A stretch of DNA of 64,000 nt from Prunus persica (Eukaryota > Streptophyta > Magnoliopsida > Rosales > Rosaceae). A program made the translations under genes and the position numbers. Shown one piece after another: positions 1 through 10,887 of this stretch. Where the stretch lies: the NCBI RefSeq assembly GCF_000346465.2, contig NC_034015.1:5407600-5471599 (forward strand). Direction: 5' to 3'. The notes under the pieces were generated by a model. It was not told the origin of the DNA, did no database searches, and worked only from the letters and a program-made list of their open reading frames with translations. The stretch's first letter is position 1. Every line of letters starts with the position of its first letter.

Positions 1-3000
1 GATCCCACTTGTGGACAAGAAATGGTCCCAAATCCCCAAGGATATAAAGGAGCAGATTTGGGAAGCAGTTGACATGGCTTTTGTCGTAGGCCAAGGGGGC
101 AAGACCTCTGTTTTAGCTTCTGCTTCCAAGAAATGGAAGGATTTCAAGTCTACACTAACGAGGCATTATATCCTTCCATACACCAATGACAGGGAGAAAT
201 TAAGCCAACCCCCTGAAACATATAAATTCATAGAGAAAGCACAATGGGATGCCTTTGTAGCTTCAAGGCTATCCAAAGATTTTGAGTCTGTGCATTCTCA
301 ACATGCACAGATTAGGGAGAAACTCGAGTACAATCATCGATTGTCTTGAAAAGGATATGCTGGATTGGAGGATCAATTGGAGGAAACCATGCCTGGGGTA
401 GAAATTGATCGATCTACCTTATGGAAGAGAGCTAGACAGGACAAACATGGTAACATCCCTGATCCAAAGGTGGCAGAGAAAGCAAAATTAATTGTAAGCC
501 TACTATCACTCTGTTTTAAATTTTTATTAAACTGTGAATTATTCTTATTACGTCGTATGTTATATTTTTCGTCTTGTGAATGATATTACCACGTCGAAAA
601 GTTTTTAAAAACGTCGTTAAAGGTCTAAATAGGAATCACTACTATGTTTTCTGTAATTACAGCATAAGACGTCGGTGGTTCATTTTCGCGTCGTGTGAAT
701 GATATTACCACGTCGAAAATTTTTTAAAAACGTCGTTAACGGTCTAAATAGGAATCACTACTCTGTTATCTTTAATTATAGCATAAGACGTCGGTTGTTT
801 ATTCATTTCGTCGTTTTAAATAAATAACCACGTCGGTATAACTACCGTCGTGATAAGTTATAATAACGTCGGTTTATACGTTATTGCGTCGTGTGAAATT
901 ATATAATACGTCGTTTGTACATAAATAACCGTCGTGTGTTTTTTTGTTTATCTTTTTTTAGGATGAATTGCAGAAACAAGTCTCGGAAGGCAAAGTCAGA
1001 GTAGATGGCAGCAATGATGTGCTGACCATGGCTTTGGGCCCCGAGCATCCAGGCAGACTGAGGGGAGTTGGTGCTGGTGTTTCCCCAAGGCAATATTTCA
1101 ATTTGCCCAAACCACAGAGGGTGAGCTTTGACGACCGTTTGAAGGACAGTTTAAGAGTTCTCCTTCAAGAAGAGACTAAAAAGATGGAGGCTAAGGCAAG
1201 GGAAGAGGCCTTAAGGATGGAGGCTAGGACAAAACAATTGGTAGAGGCTGAGAGGGAGCATTTCCTGAGTCAGCTTTCCCAATTAATTCCCAATTTTGAT
1301 CCAAGCATGCTTAAACCAAGAATTAGCCAAAGCCCCAAAAATCCAATGTCTGACAAAGCTAGCTGCTCTGGAGGTGATGTGAGATCCCTACATTTGGAGG
1401 ATGATACTGCCAAAATGGGGAAACATCAGCCAGATGAAGAGAAGGAAGAAGAAAAAAGAGATGAAGAGAAGGAAGAAGAAAAGGAGAAAGAAGATGAAGA
1501 AAAGCATGACGACAAGGTATGTTCACATAACTTTGCCTTTTTTATTTGTTTTTCAAAATTTCAGACGTCGATATTTTTATTTAATCCGTCGTTTGTTTAA
1601 AACTTAGACGGCGGAATTTTTTTAAGACGTAATAAAATATTTAAACGACGGTTTTTGCACCGTCGTTTAAATGGTTTCAGACGACGCTTTATTCATAAAA
1701 CCGTCGTCTTTATTGAATTACCACGACAGTTTTTTCACCGTCGTTTAAATACTTTTAAGACGACGTTTTATTACTTAAACCGTCGTCTTTATTGAATTAC
1801 CACGTCATTTTTTTAATTTCTTTAAACAGGTTATTGAAGTTGGTGCTTATTCAAAAATGGAGGCGCCATCTTCTTTAAAAACCCTTTGTCGTTTTGTGGA
1901 AACGACACTCCTGCCTGAGGATAAGACAGTCCAATTTACAATTGATAAGGAGGTGTTTGGTGGTGAGCGCGATACCTTCCTCCTGCCTGAAGATATTACA
2001 CAATTTGCAGGCATGGAAGAAATTGGAGCTACTGTATTGGCTGTATATATGAGGTTTGTACTTCTAAAATAATAACTCGTTGGTTTATATATGGCGTCGT
2101 CTTAACTAACTAACCACGTCGTCTTAACTAACAACCGTCGTGATAAATATATTATAACGTCCTCATCTATTTCAGTACGTCGTGTGAAATATTATAATAC
2201 GTCGTTTTTTTATACATAACCGTCGTGTTTTGTGTGCTGACTTGTTTATATTATTTTATTTGTTTAGGTACTTACACGATGTTTTGAAAAAAGCCAATAT
2301 GTGCAGTATGGTTGGCTTTATCGACCCTGCTACAGTTAGTGCCAACTCTGGCACAATAACTGAAAGATCACGACTCGTAGCAGCTCGACTTCAGAAGACA
2401 GACGGTGAACAGATTTTCATGATGCCTTACAATCCAGGGTTAGTCTCCTTAGGATTTTGTTTTTATGATTTTCAATAAATGACAGCTTATAAACTAACCA
2501 CGTCGGTGTTTTATTTTATTTAGTCGTTTGAAACTACTAACCACGTCGGTATTTATTTATCGTCGTGATAAATATATAATGTCGTCGTTAGCTACTTTAC
2601 TTCGTCGTGTGAAATACTATAATACGTCGTTTTTGTAAATAACCGTCGTTTTTATATTAATTTTGTGCAGCCGTCATTGGATTTTGCTGATTGTAAGAGC
2701 AAAGAGAGAAACCGTCTATTTTCTGGATCCTCTGCCAGGAAATCGTGTGGTCGATAAAGAGGCCAAAAACATCGTGAACAGTGCTTTAAAAATATATAAT
2801 ACCCACATAGCCCGAGCAGGACGTAAAAATGTAATTTGGAAAACTCTCTCAGGCACACCAAAGCAACCCAGCAATGTCGAATGCGGGTATTATGTAATGC
2901 GCTTCATGAGGGACATCATCATGGATCCTTCCTTGGGGTTTGAGAATAAGGTAAGAAGAAATTACCTTCATACATTTCACGTCGTTTTTTGTATTATCAA

Positions 3001-3227
3001 CGACGGTCGTGTAAAATTAACGTCGTTGAATGGATATACTACGTCGGTTATGAAAAATATCGTCGTCTGTGATTGAATTTCTTTTTATTTATAAACCCTA
3101 ATAGTCATTGTTTATGCAGTATGCCAAGGGAAACCAGGAAGCTTCATACCCCCAAGAAGCCATTGATGAAGTCCGGAATGAATGGGCAGAGTTTGTTTTC
3201 CAAATTATTAAACAGGGCAATTATTGA
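1..3227 (+). pseudogene. CACTA TNPA-like / ULP1 (C48) protease fusion gene, 5' partial, one nonsense codon
   Basis: Six exons can be joined in one frame: 1(partial)-493, 962-1516, 1830-2053, 2268-2438, 2671-2950 and 3120-3227, all with GT-AG introns and matching phases. The first exons match the plant transposase_24 (Ptta/En/Spm) type, with LVDKKW near the window start and ALGPEHPGRLRGVGAGV in exon 2. Exon 2 ends in a Lys/Glu-rich stretch. Exons 4-6 form a ULP1/SENP-like C48 cysteine protease: catalytic His in GRHWILLIV, Asp in YFLDPLPG, Gln and Cys in KQPSNVECGYYVM. Such proteases remove SUMO-like modifiers; a transposition role is inference. The sole visible lesion is TGA at 347-349; the homologous codon in copy 2 is CGA (Arg), so this is probably a C-to-T change at a CpG site. 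Introns are packed with CGTCG-type motifs. Confidence 0.88.
494..961 (+). repeat. Intron 1 of the ULP1-type gene: CGTCG motif array with 119 bp tandem duplication
   Basis: The intron is built largely from CGTCG/CGACG-containing words such as ACCACGTCGAAA, AACGTCGTTA and AAGACGTCGG, spaced roughly 20-40 bases apart. A 119 bp segment is present twice in tandem (about 569-687 and 688-806), differing at only a few bases. Introns 1517-1829, 2054-2267, 2439-2670 and 2951-3119 have the same composition. The flanking exons show only rare CGTCG. Confidence 0.85.
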
Positions 3228-3580
3228 ACACTTGATATTTATGTATAATGTACCAATTTTCTCTATAATATGTAATGTAAAAATTTGTTGAGGTTTTCTT
3301 AAATTAAAAAAAAAACAAACATACAAATTGCTTAACCGACGTGTAATACTTTTCCAACGACCTAATAAAGTCAATAACCGTCGTATTTTGTTGTTGCGTG
3401 TTTTAAACAAATACGACGTAAAAAAATAGTTAGACGACGTTCTTTGAACAATTGAGTCGTTAATGGTTTACAATATCTTCAATTTCTTAAGGGTTCAGGG
3501 TATAATCGACGACGTTTATGTAACGACTGCGGTTAAGTCGTAAAATATATATTTTACGTCGTATAGTTAAATAGCCGCCA
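3228..3580. repeat. Spacer after the ULP1-type gene, motif-rich
   Basis: Noncoding. It holds the 3' flank of the preceding gene, an A-rich run near 3306 and further CGACG/CGTCG motifs (for example around 3340, 3375, 3437 and 3510). No gene is seen. Confidence 0.6.
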
Positions 3581-4834
3581 TGGTTTCTCATTTTAACGAC
3601 GTCATTTTAACGACTTAGTAGTCTATTACAATTTACAACGTCTACAATTTATTTAACACCGACGTGGTTTGTTGTATGGTAAGAATATTTTATTATTTTT
3701 ATATCAAAATATTCAAAATAAATATAAAATAAATCAGAAAATTGAAAAGTCAACTCCTATGAAGTCATTGATATATTTTCTTCCACATAAACCTTGAAAA
3801 AATTCATTTTGAATAACAAAAATTTAAAATGACCATCCAAAACAAAATTGTTTTGATGAGTCATAAAATCACTTCTAGTTTTATGGTTTAGGGTTTAGAG
3901 TCTAGGGTTTAGAGATTAGGGTTGTTATTTATTGGGGTTTATTTTTAAAGTATAATTTTTGGGTAGTCTAGGGTATATGTTAGGCTTTAAAACCATAAAA
4001 CCTTTTATAAACTTAATTTTTTAAATTGTATAATTTAATTTTATGGGTTTAGTGTATTAATTTTTAACGACGGTGGTTGGGTCGTGGAATACATATTTTA
4101 CGTCGTACAGTAAAACATACGACATGGTTTACGCTTTAAACGACGTCATTTTAATATGTAAGTCGGTTTATATAATTTACAACGTTTTTAATTTCTTAAC
4201 ACCGACGTGGTTTCTCATTTTAACGACGTCATTTTAACGACTTAGTAGTCTATTACAATTTACAACGTCTACAATTTATTTAACACCGACGTGGTTTGTT
4301 GTATGGTAAGAATATTTTATTATTTTTATATCAAAATATTCAAAATAAATATAAAATAAATCAGAAAATTGAAAAGTCAACTCCTATGAAGTCATTGATA
4401 TATTTTCTTCCACATAAACCTTGAAAAAATTCATTTTGAATAACAAAAATTTAAAATGACCATCCAAAACAAAATTGTTTTGATGAGTCATAAAATCACT
4501 TCTAGTTTTATGGTTTAGGGTTTAGAGTCTAGGGTTTAGAGATTAGGGTTGTTATTTATTGGGGTTTATTTTTAAAGTATAATTTTTGGGTCGTCTATGT
4601 TATATGTTAGGCTTTAAAACCATAAAACCTTTTATAAACTTAATTTTTTAAATTGTATAATTTAATTTTATGGGTTTAGTGTATTAATTTTTAACGACGG
4701 TGGTTGGGTCGTGGAATACATATTTTACGTCGTACAGTAAAACATACGACATGGTTTACGCTTTAAACGACGTTATTTTAATATGTAAGTCGGTTTATAT
4801 AATTTACAACGTCTTTAATTTCTTAACACCGACG
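3581..4834 (+). repeat. Tandem duplication, two 627 bp units
   Basis: The unit 3581-4207 is repeated immediately at 4208-4834 in the same orientation, with constant offset 627 (for instance GACGTGGTTTGTTGTATGG at 3661 and 4288). Only scattered substitutions separate the copies. Each unit contains CGACG motifs at both edges, an AT-rich centre, and a short stretch of telomere-like words (TTTAGGG variants near 3888-3925 and 4513-4550). Noncoding spacer inside CACTA copy 1. Confidence 0.93.
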
Positions 4835-5190
4835 TGGTTTTTCAGTCGTCGTTATATAAAAAATTCAAAATAAATTTAAAATTAATCCGAAAAATGAACG
4901 GCCTTACGTTCTTAATCCGAAAAATGAAGTTTCCGTCGTGGAATATTAAATTTACGTCGGTACTTGTAGAACTTTCGCCTTGGTTTTTCTTTCGACGTTT
5001 TATAACGCGCGCGCTCTAAAAATTTTCGCGCGACCTAAATTTTTTTAGATTTGGCTCTTATTCTTATACTTTGATCCCTGAAACCTAAAATTTCAGATTT
5101 CACGCGACATAACATTTCGCTCTCTCACTTCTGCTCTAATTAAAAGTTGCACTCTCCAGGCTCGTCGAATCTGTGAGCTCGTCCAACCTG
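4835..5190 (+). promoter_or_regulatory. Probable promoter and 5' UTR exon of the TNP2 gene
   Basis: This stretch lies between the motif-rich spacer and a good splice donor (CTGTAAGTAC near 5190). It is pyrimidine-rich toward its 3' end, as plant 5' leaders often are. A GC-rich GCGCGCGC stretch lies at about 5007-5014 and CTTATACTTT near 5073 could serve as a weak TATA-like element. The exon boundary is inferred from the donor and from the acceptor just before the coding start; no transcript evidence exists here. Confidence 0.4.
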
Positions 5191-5996
5191 TAAGTACAAA
5201 CCCTATCTTCCCCTTGTAAATTCATTGAATGATATTAGGTTGTTTTGTTAAAGGGTTTTAGGTATATGCTTTGCGATCTGTTAATAATGTGCTTATAGGT
5301 ATGGGTTCATGGATTTTCTGTTTAATGGGTTCATGACAAGATCAAATAAAGGTGTACTTTTGCTGGAAATCAACACAAAAAGACACATCACCAACTTCCA
5401 AATGATTTCCAGCAAAAGGACACCTTTATTTGATCTTGTCATTTTCCGCTCTGGAGAAGGTGCAAAGTGCACCAATGCTTATAGGTATGGGTTCATGGAT
5501 TTTCTGTTTAATGGGTTCATGGATTACATTATCTGTTATGTTGAATTGGGAATGGATTTAATTTTGTCGTATCTTTTAATCACCCTATGTTATGTTGAAT
5601 TGGGAATGGATTTATTGTTTTCATGCTTGGTTTCATGTATATGTTGGTTTCTTGCTTGGTTTCATATATATGTTGTGTTCTTAATGGGTTTTGTGTTCTT
5701 GAAAATAAACTGAGACACGACGAATTTTAAGGCGTACGACGACGATTACACGACGGTGTTTTTAAACTACCGTCGTTGTATTACTTATACACGACGGTTT
5801 TTTCATAAACCGTCGTTTGTATTACGTATAATAGACGACGTCTGTTGAAAATCCGTCGTCTATATATGCCAAATACGTCTGTTTTTGATTAAAACCCGTC
5901 GTCTCTGTTGTTTATTACTTGCGATTAGATCATTGTATAATCTGCTATAGTGATGGTCATTGCCTGTATTTTCACTTTATTATAGATAATAGGTTA
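5191..5996 (+). other. Inferred 5' UTR intron of the TNP2 gene
   Basis: It runs from the GTAAGT donor near 5191 to a TTATAG acceptor shortly before the ATG at 6008. It contains the hairpin and direct-repeat module at 5291-5521, a second short direct repeat (ATGTTGAATTGGGAATGGAT near 5538 and 5591), and at 5710-5910 a dense run of alternating CGACG and CGTCG motifs. Confidence 0.45.
5291..5521. repeat. Hairpin flanked by 45 bp direct repeats
   Basis: Inverted arms 5333-5372 and 5403-5442 pair over about 39 bases with one mismatch around a 30-base loop. A 45 bp direct repeat (GCTTATAGGTATGGGTTCAT and onward) lies at 5291-5335 and again at 5477-5521, bracketing the hairpin. The layout resembles a small foldback insertion or a duplication with inversion inside the 5' UTR intron. 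Confidence 0.85.
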
Positions 5997-6007
5997 TAGT
6001 GTCGGAG

Positions 6008-9000
6008 ATGGATAAGTCATGGATGCACTCGGATAGAAGATCGAAGGCATATGAGTTTGGGGTGGAAGCATTTTTGAACTTTGCTGTAGAAAATCTTCTA
6101 ACTACAACACATATCCGTTGTCCATGTGTTAAATGTGTTAATTTGAAGTTGTTTGGGGTTGGAATTATAAGGGATCACTTATACTTTAATGGAATTGACC
6201 AAAGCTATAAGAATTGGACATTTCACGGAGAACCTTGGGAAGCAACTACTAATGCTAGCAGAAATGTTGAAGAAGATGATGGCCATAGTAGGTACAGTTT
6301 TGTGTCTGAAGAAATTGATATGGATGATAATGATTTTGGTGATTTTGGTTCGGATCCGTATGAGTTTGCCAATGTGATTGGGGATGGAGATCAACCAGTG
6401 TACCCTGGTTGTAGAAAGTACACGAAGTTATCGGCATTAGTGAAGTTGTATAATTTGAAGGCAAAACATGGGATGAGTGATGTCTGTTTTACAGAATTAT
6501 TGATACTTCAAGGCGATTTGCTTCCAGAAGGAAATACAATACCAACCTCCATGTATGAGGCTAAAAAGACTTTGTGTGCATTGGGGCTGAGTTATGAGAA
6601 AATGTACGCATGCCCCAATGATTGCATCTTGTATAGGAAGGAGTATGAGGATTCAACTAATTGTCCTACTTGTGGTATTTCAAGGTGGAAGGAAGGCAAA
6701 GATGCAATCTTGAAAGAGGGTGTGCCAGCGAAGGTGGTGTGGTATTTTCCCCCAATTCCAAGGTTTAAAAGGATGTTTCAATCACATGAGACAGCTAAGA
6801 GTTTGACTTGGTGGCATGTTGCTAGAAAATCAATTGACGGTCAGATGTCTCATCCGGCGGATTCCCCGTCTTGGAAACTTCTTGATGATAAATGGCCTGA
6901 GTTTGGTAATGAGCCGAGAAACTTGAGATTGGCTCTTTCATCTGATGGATTCAATCCCCACAGTTCTCTAAGTAGCAGATATAGTTGTTGGCCGGTTATC
7001 TTAGTTACATATAATCTCCCTCCATGGCTGTGCATGAAACGAAAGTTCATGATGTTAACCTTATTGATTTCCGGTCCTAAACAACCCGGAAATGATATAG
7101 ACGTCTACTTGGAGCCTTTGATTGATGATTTAAAATCCTTGTGGGTTGGGATTAGAGGAGTGTATGATGCACATAATGGAGAATACTTTACACTCAGAGC
7201 TGCATTAATGTGGACAATTAATGATTTCCCCGCCTATGGAAACTTATCTGGTTGTGTTGTTAAAGGATATAAAGCTTGTCCAATATGCGGCGATGATACA
7301 CCTAGTCACAGGTTGAAAAATGGCCACAAAATTTGTTACATTGGGCATAGAAAATGGTTACCAATCAATCATCCATATAGGAGGCAACGTGCAGCTTTTA
7401 ATGGGAAACCTGAATATGGCATACCTCCAGAGCCATTAACCGGAGAAGAAGTGCTGCATATGGTTGAAAATGGTGACAGAGTTTGTTGGAAGAAGAAATC
7501 AATATTCTTTGATCTCGAGTATTGGAAATACCTTCCTGTGAGGCATGCCCTAGATGTTATGCACATTGAGAAGAATGTTTGCGATAGTATCATTGGTACA
7601 TTGCTGGAGATCCCTGGAAAAAATAAAGATGGGATTGCTGCTCGATTAGATTTATTGAACATGGGGGTCAAAACTGATTTGCAACCCGAGTATGGAGAAA
7701 GACGTACTCGTTTGCCTCCTGGGCCTTGGAATTTGTCAAGAGCAGAGAAGAGAGAGGTTTGCAATTCTTTCTATGGTATGAAGGTCCCTGAAGGTTATTC
7801 TTCAAATATTAAAAATCTTGTATCTGTACAAGATTCAAGACTTCTTGGCCTTAAATCACATGATTGTCATACCTTAATGCAACAATTGCTCCCTGTGGCA
7901 ATTCGTTCTGTTTTGGAGAAGCCTGCAAGGTATGCAATAACTCGTTTGTGCTTCTTCTTCAGTGCTATATGTGCAAAGACTGTTGATGTTTCCAAGCTAG
8001 ATAAGTTGGAAGAAGATGTAGTAGTTACTCTGTGTTTGCTTGAGAAGTACTTTCCCCCTTCATTCTTTGATATCATGGTTCATCTAGTAGTACATCTTGT
8101 CAGAGAAGTTCGTCTATGTGGGCCAGTATATTTTAGGTGGATGTATCCGTTTGAAAGATATATGAAAGTGCTGAAGGGGTATGTTCAGAATCGTACTCGT
8201 CCCGAAGGTTGCATTGCTGAGCGGTATATAGCTGAAGAAGCGGTAGAGTTTTGTACTCAGCATTTATCTGATGTTAGTACAGTTGGAGTGCCTTCAAGCC
8301 AAAAGATGGGAGTTTCAAAGCCATTATCAGGTTGCACAGTGAGCGTAGTTGATCAGGACCTGTTGAATCAAGCACATCTATATGTCTTGGAGAATACGGA
8401 GGAAGTCCTACCTTATATCGAGTACGTATGAGTTTTATTCTTTAAGTTTCCATTTAAAATTATTTCTTATGTTTATCTTATATATTTGGGACCGTAATGC
8501 TTGAATTTTTCGTGTCATGTAGGCAACATATGATCCACATCAAGACTGCTTATCCAAAATTTAGAAAGAGAACAAAGTGGCTGCAGGATAAGCACAATAG
8601 CACTTTCATTCAATGGCTACGCTTCAAGGTATATGTTGTTGAATAACGTATTTCTCTTTTAATTTTCTTCTTATTTATATGTTAGGATGAATTAAGATAT
8701 GATTAATTTGCAGGTTCAAAGTGAAGTTGAGGAAGACAATCATGGCGTATCAGAAAATTTAAGGTGGCTAGCAGCTGGTCCAAACATGTCAGTGCCATTA
8801 TATAGGAGCTATCTTATTAAAGGTATTAAATTCAATATCAAGGCACAAGATGATGTGCGGACAACTCAAAATAGTGGAGTTTATTTACTTGCACATACCA
8901 TGCAAGTTGCTAGTGCCAAGGATAAAAACCCAATTCTCTCAAATATGGGTTTCTATGGTGTCATTCAAGAAATTTGGGACCTTGACTACCAAAAGTTTAC

Positions 9001-9358
9001 AATCCCAGTCTTTAGGTGTGATTGGATAGATAGTTCTGGTCTTGTAGTCGACGAACTTGGATTTACCCTTGTAGATTTGAGTAAAATTGGACATAGGAAT
9101 GACCAATTTGTTTTGGCTTCTCAAGTCAAACAAATATTTTTTGTTGACGACCCGATGCATCGTGGTTGGTCGGTAGTGTTATCAATGCCTAGTAGAGAAT
9201 ATAATGATGTTATTGGTGATGAAGTATTAGGTGATGTGATAATTGAGTGTGAGCCATTTACTAGAGGGATGCCAAATGTTGACACATTTGATGAACTGGT
9301 AGGTGAGTTAGGCGGTCAAAATATTCGAGATGGGTGTGAAGATATATGGATTGAATGA
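6008..9358 (+). CDS. TNP2-type CACTA transposase, intact, three exons
   Basis: Exons 6008-8421, 8523-8628 and 8714-9358 join in phase to 1054 aa with no stop. The donor GTACGT at 8422 is chosen because it alone restores the frame (YIEQHMIHIK). The ATG at 6008 (MDKSWMHSDRRS) gives the usual N-terminal transposase-associated domain with a CPCVKC zinc-ligand cluster near residues 38-43. The transposase_21 core follows, with conserved acidic residues in LALSSDGFNPH (Asp about 313) and PGNDIDVYLEPL (about 363-365), a Cys pair CPIC (about 424-427) and HALDVMHIEKN. A DUF4218-type region precedes the first intron, and exon 3 carries the DUF4216-type domain. The protein is expected to bind and cut element ends in the nucleus. 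It is the best-preserved transposon gene in the window and a candidate active transposase. Confidence 0.93.
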
Positions 9359-9419
9359 TGCTTATGTAATTGGCAGTGTATGACATTAATTTTGTAATAT
9401 ATTGTAATGTGATTTCTTC

Positions 9420-10719
9420 ACTTTCTACGTTCAAATAAAACACGACGTTATTGTGAATCAGTTATTCAGCATATTTACCGACGTCTTAAAGCAACGTAAC
9501 AATGAAGAACCACGACGCTATTGTGAAGCAATTATTCAGGATATCACGTCGGTGAAGGATAAAGAACCGCCATGTAATTCAAAATAACACGACTCCAATC
9601 CCATAATACCGACGTCTAAAAAACGAGATATGTAATCTGAACGTTAAAAAATACGACGTCATCATACATTTTCCACGTCGCAAGTTCTTTTATAAACGAA
9701 GAGGAACGAAATTAATTCCGACGGAAATTCATTATAACCGCCGTCTAATAACAATTAAACAACGTTATTTGTAATACGGCTCCCATCATAATCTACGCCG
9801 TCTATATGTTCTGTAATACGGCTCTCATTTATTTGGAACCGACGTTGTTTAGACGTTCAACGTCGTCTATATTATTAAGTGCGTCGTGAGTAATGAATAC
9901 ATATAAATACAACGTCGACTATATAAATGTCTACGTCGTAAATAATGACACTGACAACTATTTCCACGTCATCTTTTTTAGAAAAATCGAAGTGGAAAAT
10001 TTATTTCACGACGGTTTTTTGTAAATAAGAGACGTTGTAGAACTTTAGCAGACTAAACACGTCTGTTTTTATTGTTTTCCGACGTTGTTGTATTTAACAA
10101 CGTCTAATATTTATGGTCGTTGTTTGTTTCTGAAAATAGGACGTATAAATTTTTTAATACGACTCTCATATATTTGTAACTGACGTTGTTTAGTTTTTCA
10201 ACGTCTACTATAGAAACACATACGTCGTAAATAATGACACTGACAACTATTTCCACGTCATCTTTTATCGAAAAATCGAAGTGGAAAATTAATTGTACGA
10301 CGGTTGTGTTTATATGTGCGACGTAGTAGGTATCAATAACGTCGTCTTCTAATGTATTTAAAGACGTCATATTTTTTATTGTCGTGAAAATTATATTTAA
10401 CGTCGGCGTATTTTTATTGTCGTCGTTGTATGTCTATCTTGCGGCTTTGTTCTCTTAATATGTGTCATATTTTCCCTTTTTAACGACGGTGTTTTTAGAG
10501 AATTGGTCGTCTATTATCATCCTCGATTGCTTTTTTTAGATCTTTTTGCAGTACAAAGACGTCGTTTTGTATTTTTTGATGACGTTGTATTGTTTAACAA
10601 CGACGGTTATTTAGCGTCGTGGTTTATGAGGGAAAAGATGACGGTGGATTCCACGACCATTGAAAAACCAAATACACGACGGTGATTTACCGTCGTCTTT
10701 TTGCTTTTTTGTAGTAGTG
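9420..10719. repeat. 3' subterminal motif array and terminus of CACTA copy 1
   Basis: About 1.3 kb of noncoding DNA made of CGACG and CGTCG words in both orientations, ending in the terminal repeat at 10704-10719 (…TAGTAGTG). In known CACTA elements subterminal repeats are bound by the TNPA-like protein. A long array at the 3' end fits that role but is much longer than the few hundred bases usual for En/Spm. A partly repeated block (GACACTGACAACTATTTCCA) occurs near 9947 and 10235. Confidence 0.9.
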
Positions 10720-10779
10720 TGCTTATGCATAATCTCTCTACTTCGCAGGAGTTTTTTATTTTACTTTTATCTTTAGAGC

Positions 10780-10887
10780 AATGATGCAAGTCTAGGTGCT
10801 CAGGCGAGCATCTCAAGGTTGCCTGAGAAGAATGATGATGATGAGGAGGTTATGAGGTACAAGGGAAATGATAGATTTCAAAGATGA
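10780..10887 (+). other. Possible host exon fragment beside the CACTA insertion
   Basis: A pyrimidine tract ending TTTAG is followed by an open stretch ending in TGA, translating to SNDASLGAQASISRLPEKND and a short acidic then basic tail. The splice acceptor and codon-like composition suggest a last coding exon, which would place the CACTA insertion within an intron. I do not recognise the protein. It could also be chance or part of the decayed retroelement that follows. Confidence 0.25.

Larger units (their letters stand above)
1..10719 (+). mobile_element. CACTA (En/Spm) DNA transposon, copy 1, 5' end outside window
   Basis: A long CACTA element reading left to right. Seen: a TNPA-like/ULP1 gene (to 3227), a TNP2-type transposase gene (6008-9358), a motif-rich 3' region, and a 3' terminus at 10704-10719 that reads CACTACTACAAAAAAG on the opposite strand. 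That is the same terminus as the second copy starting at 56199. Gene order, regulator/protease gene before transposase gene, is the same as far as copy 2 can be read. The 5' end lies before base 1, so the target duplication cannot be tested; the three bases after the element are TGC. The transposase frame is open throughout and the terminus is clean, so the copy looks fairly young. CACTA elements move by cut and paste using a TNP2-class DDE/D transposase. Confidence 0.93.

Noticed and set aside
494..3119. CRISPR-like regularly spaced repeats
   Set aside because: Plant nuclear DNA with variable spacing, motifs in both orientations, no conserved spacer length, no associated genes.
3885..3925. 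Interstitial telomere array
   Set aside because: Only a few degenerate TTTAGGG-like words, duplicated with the 627 bp unit; not a true array.
7369..7764. 131-codon minus-strand frame within TNP2
   Set aside because: Antisense of a conserved transposase exon.
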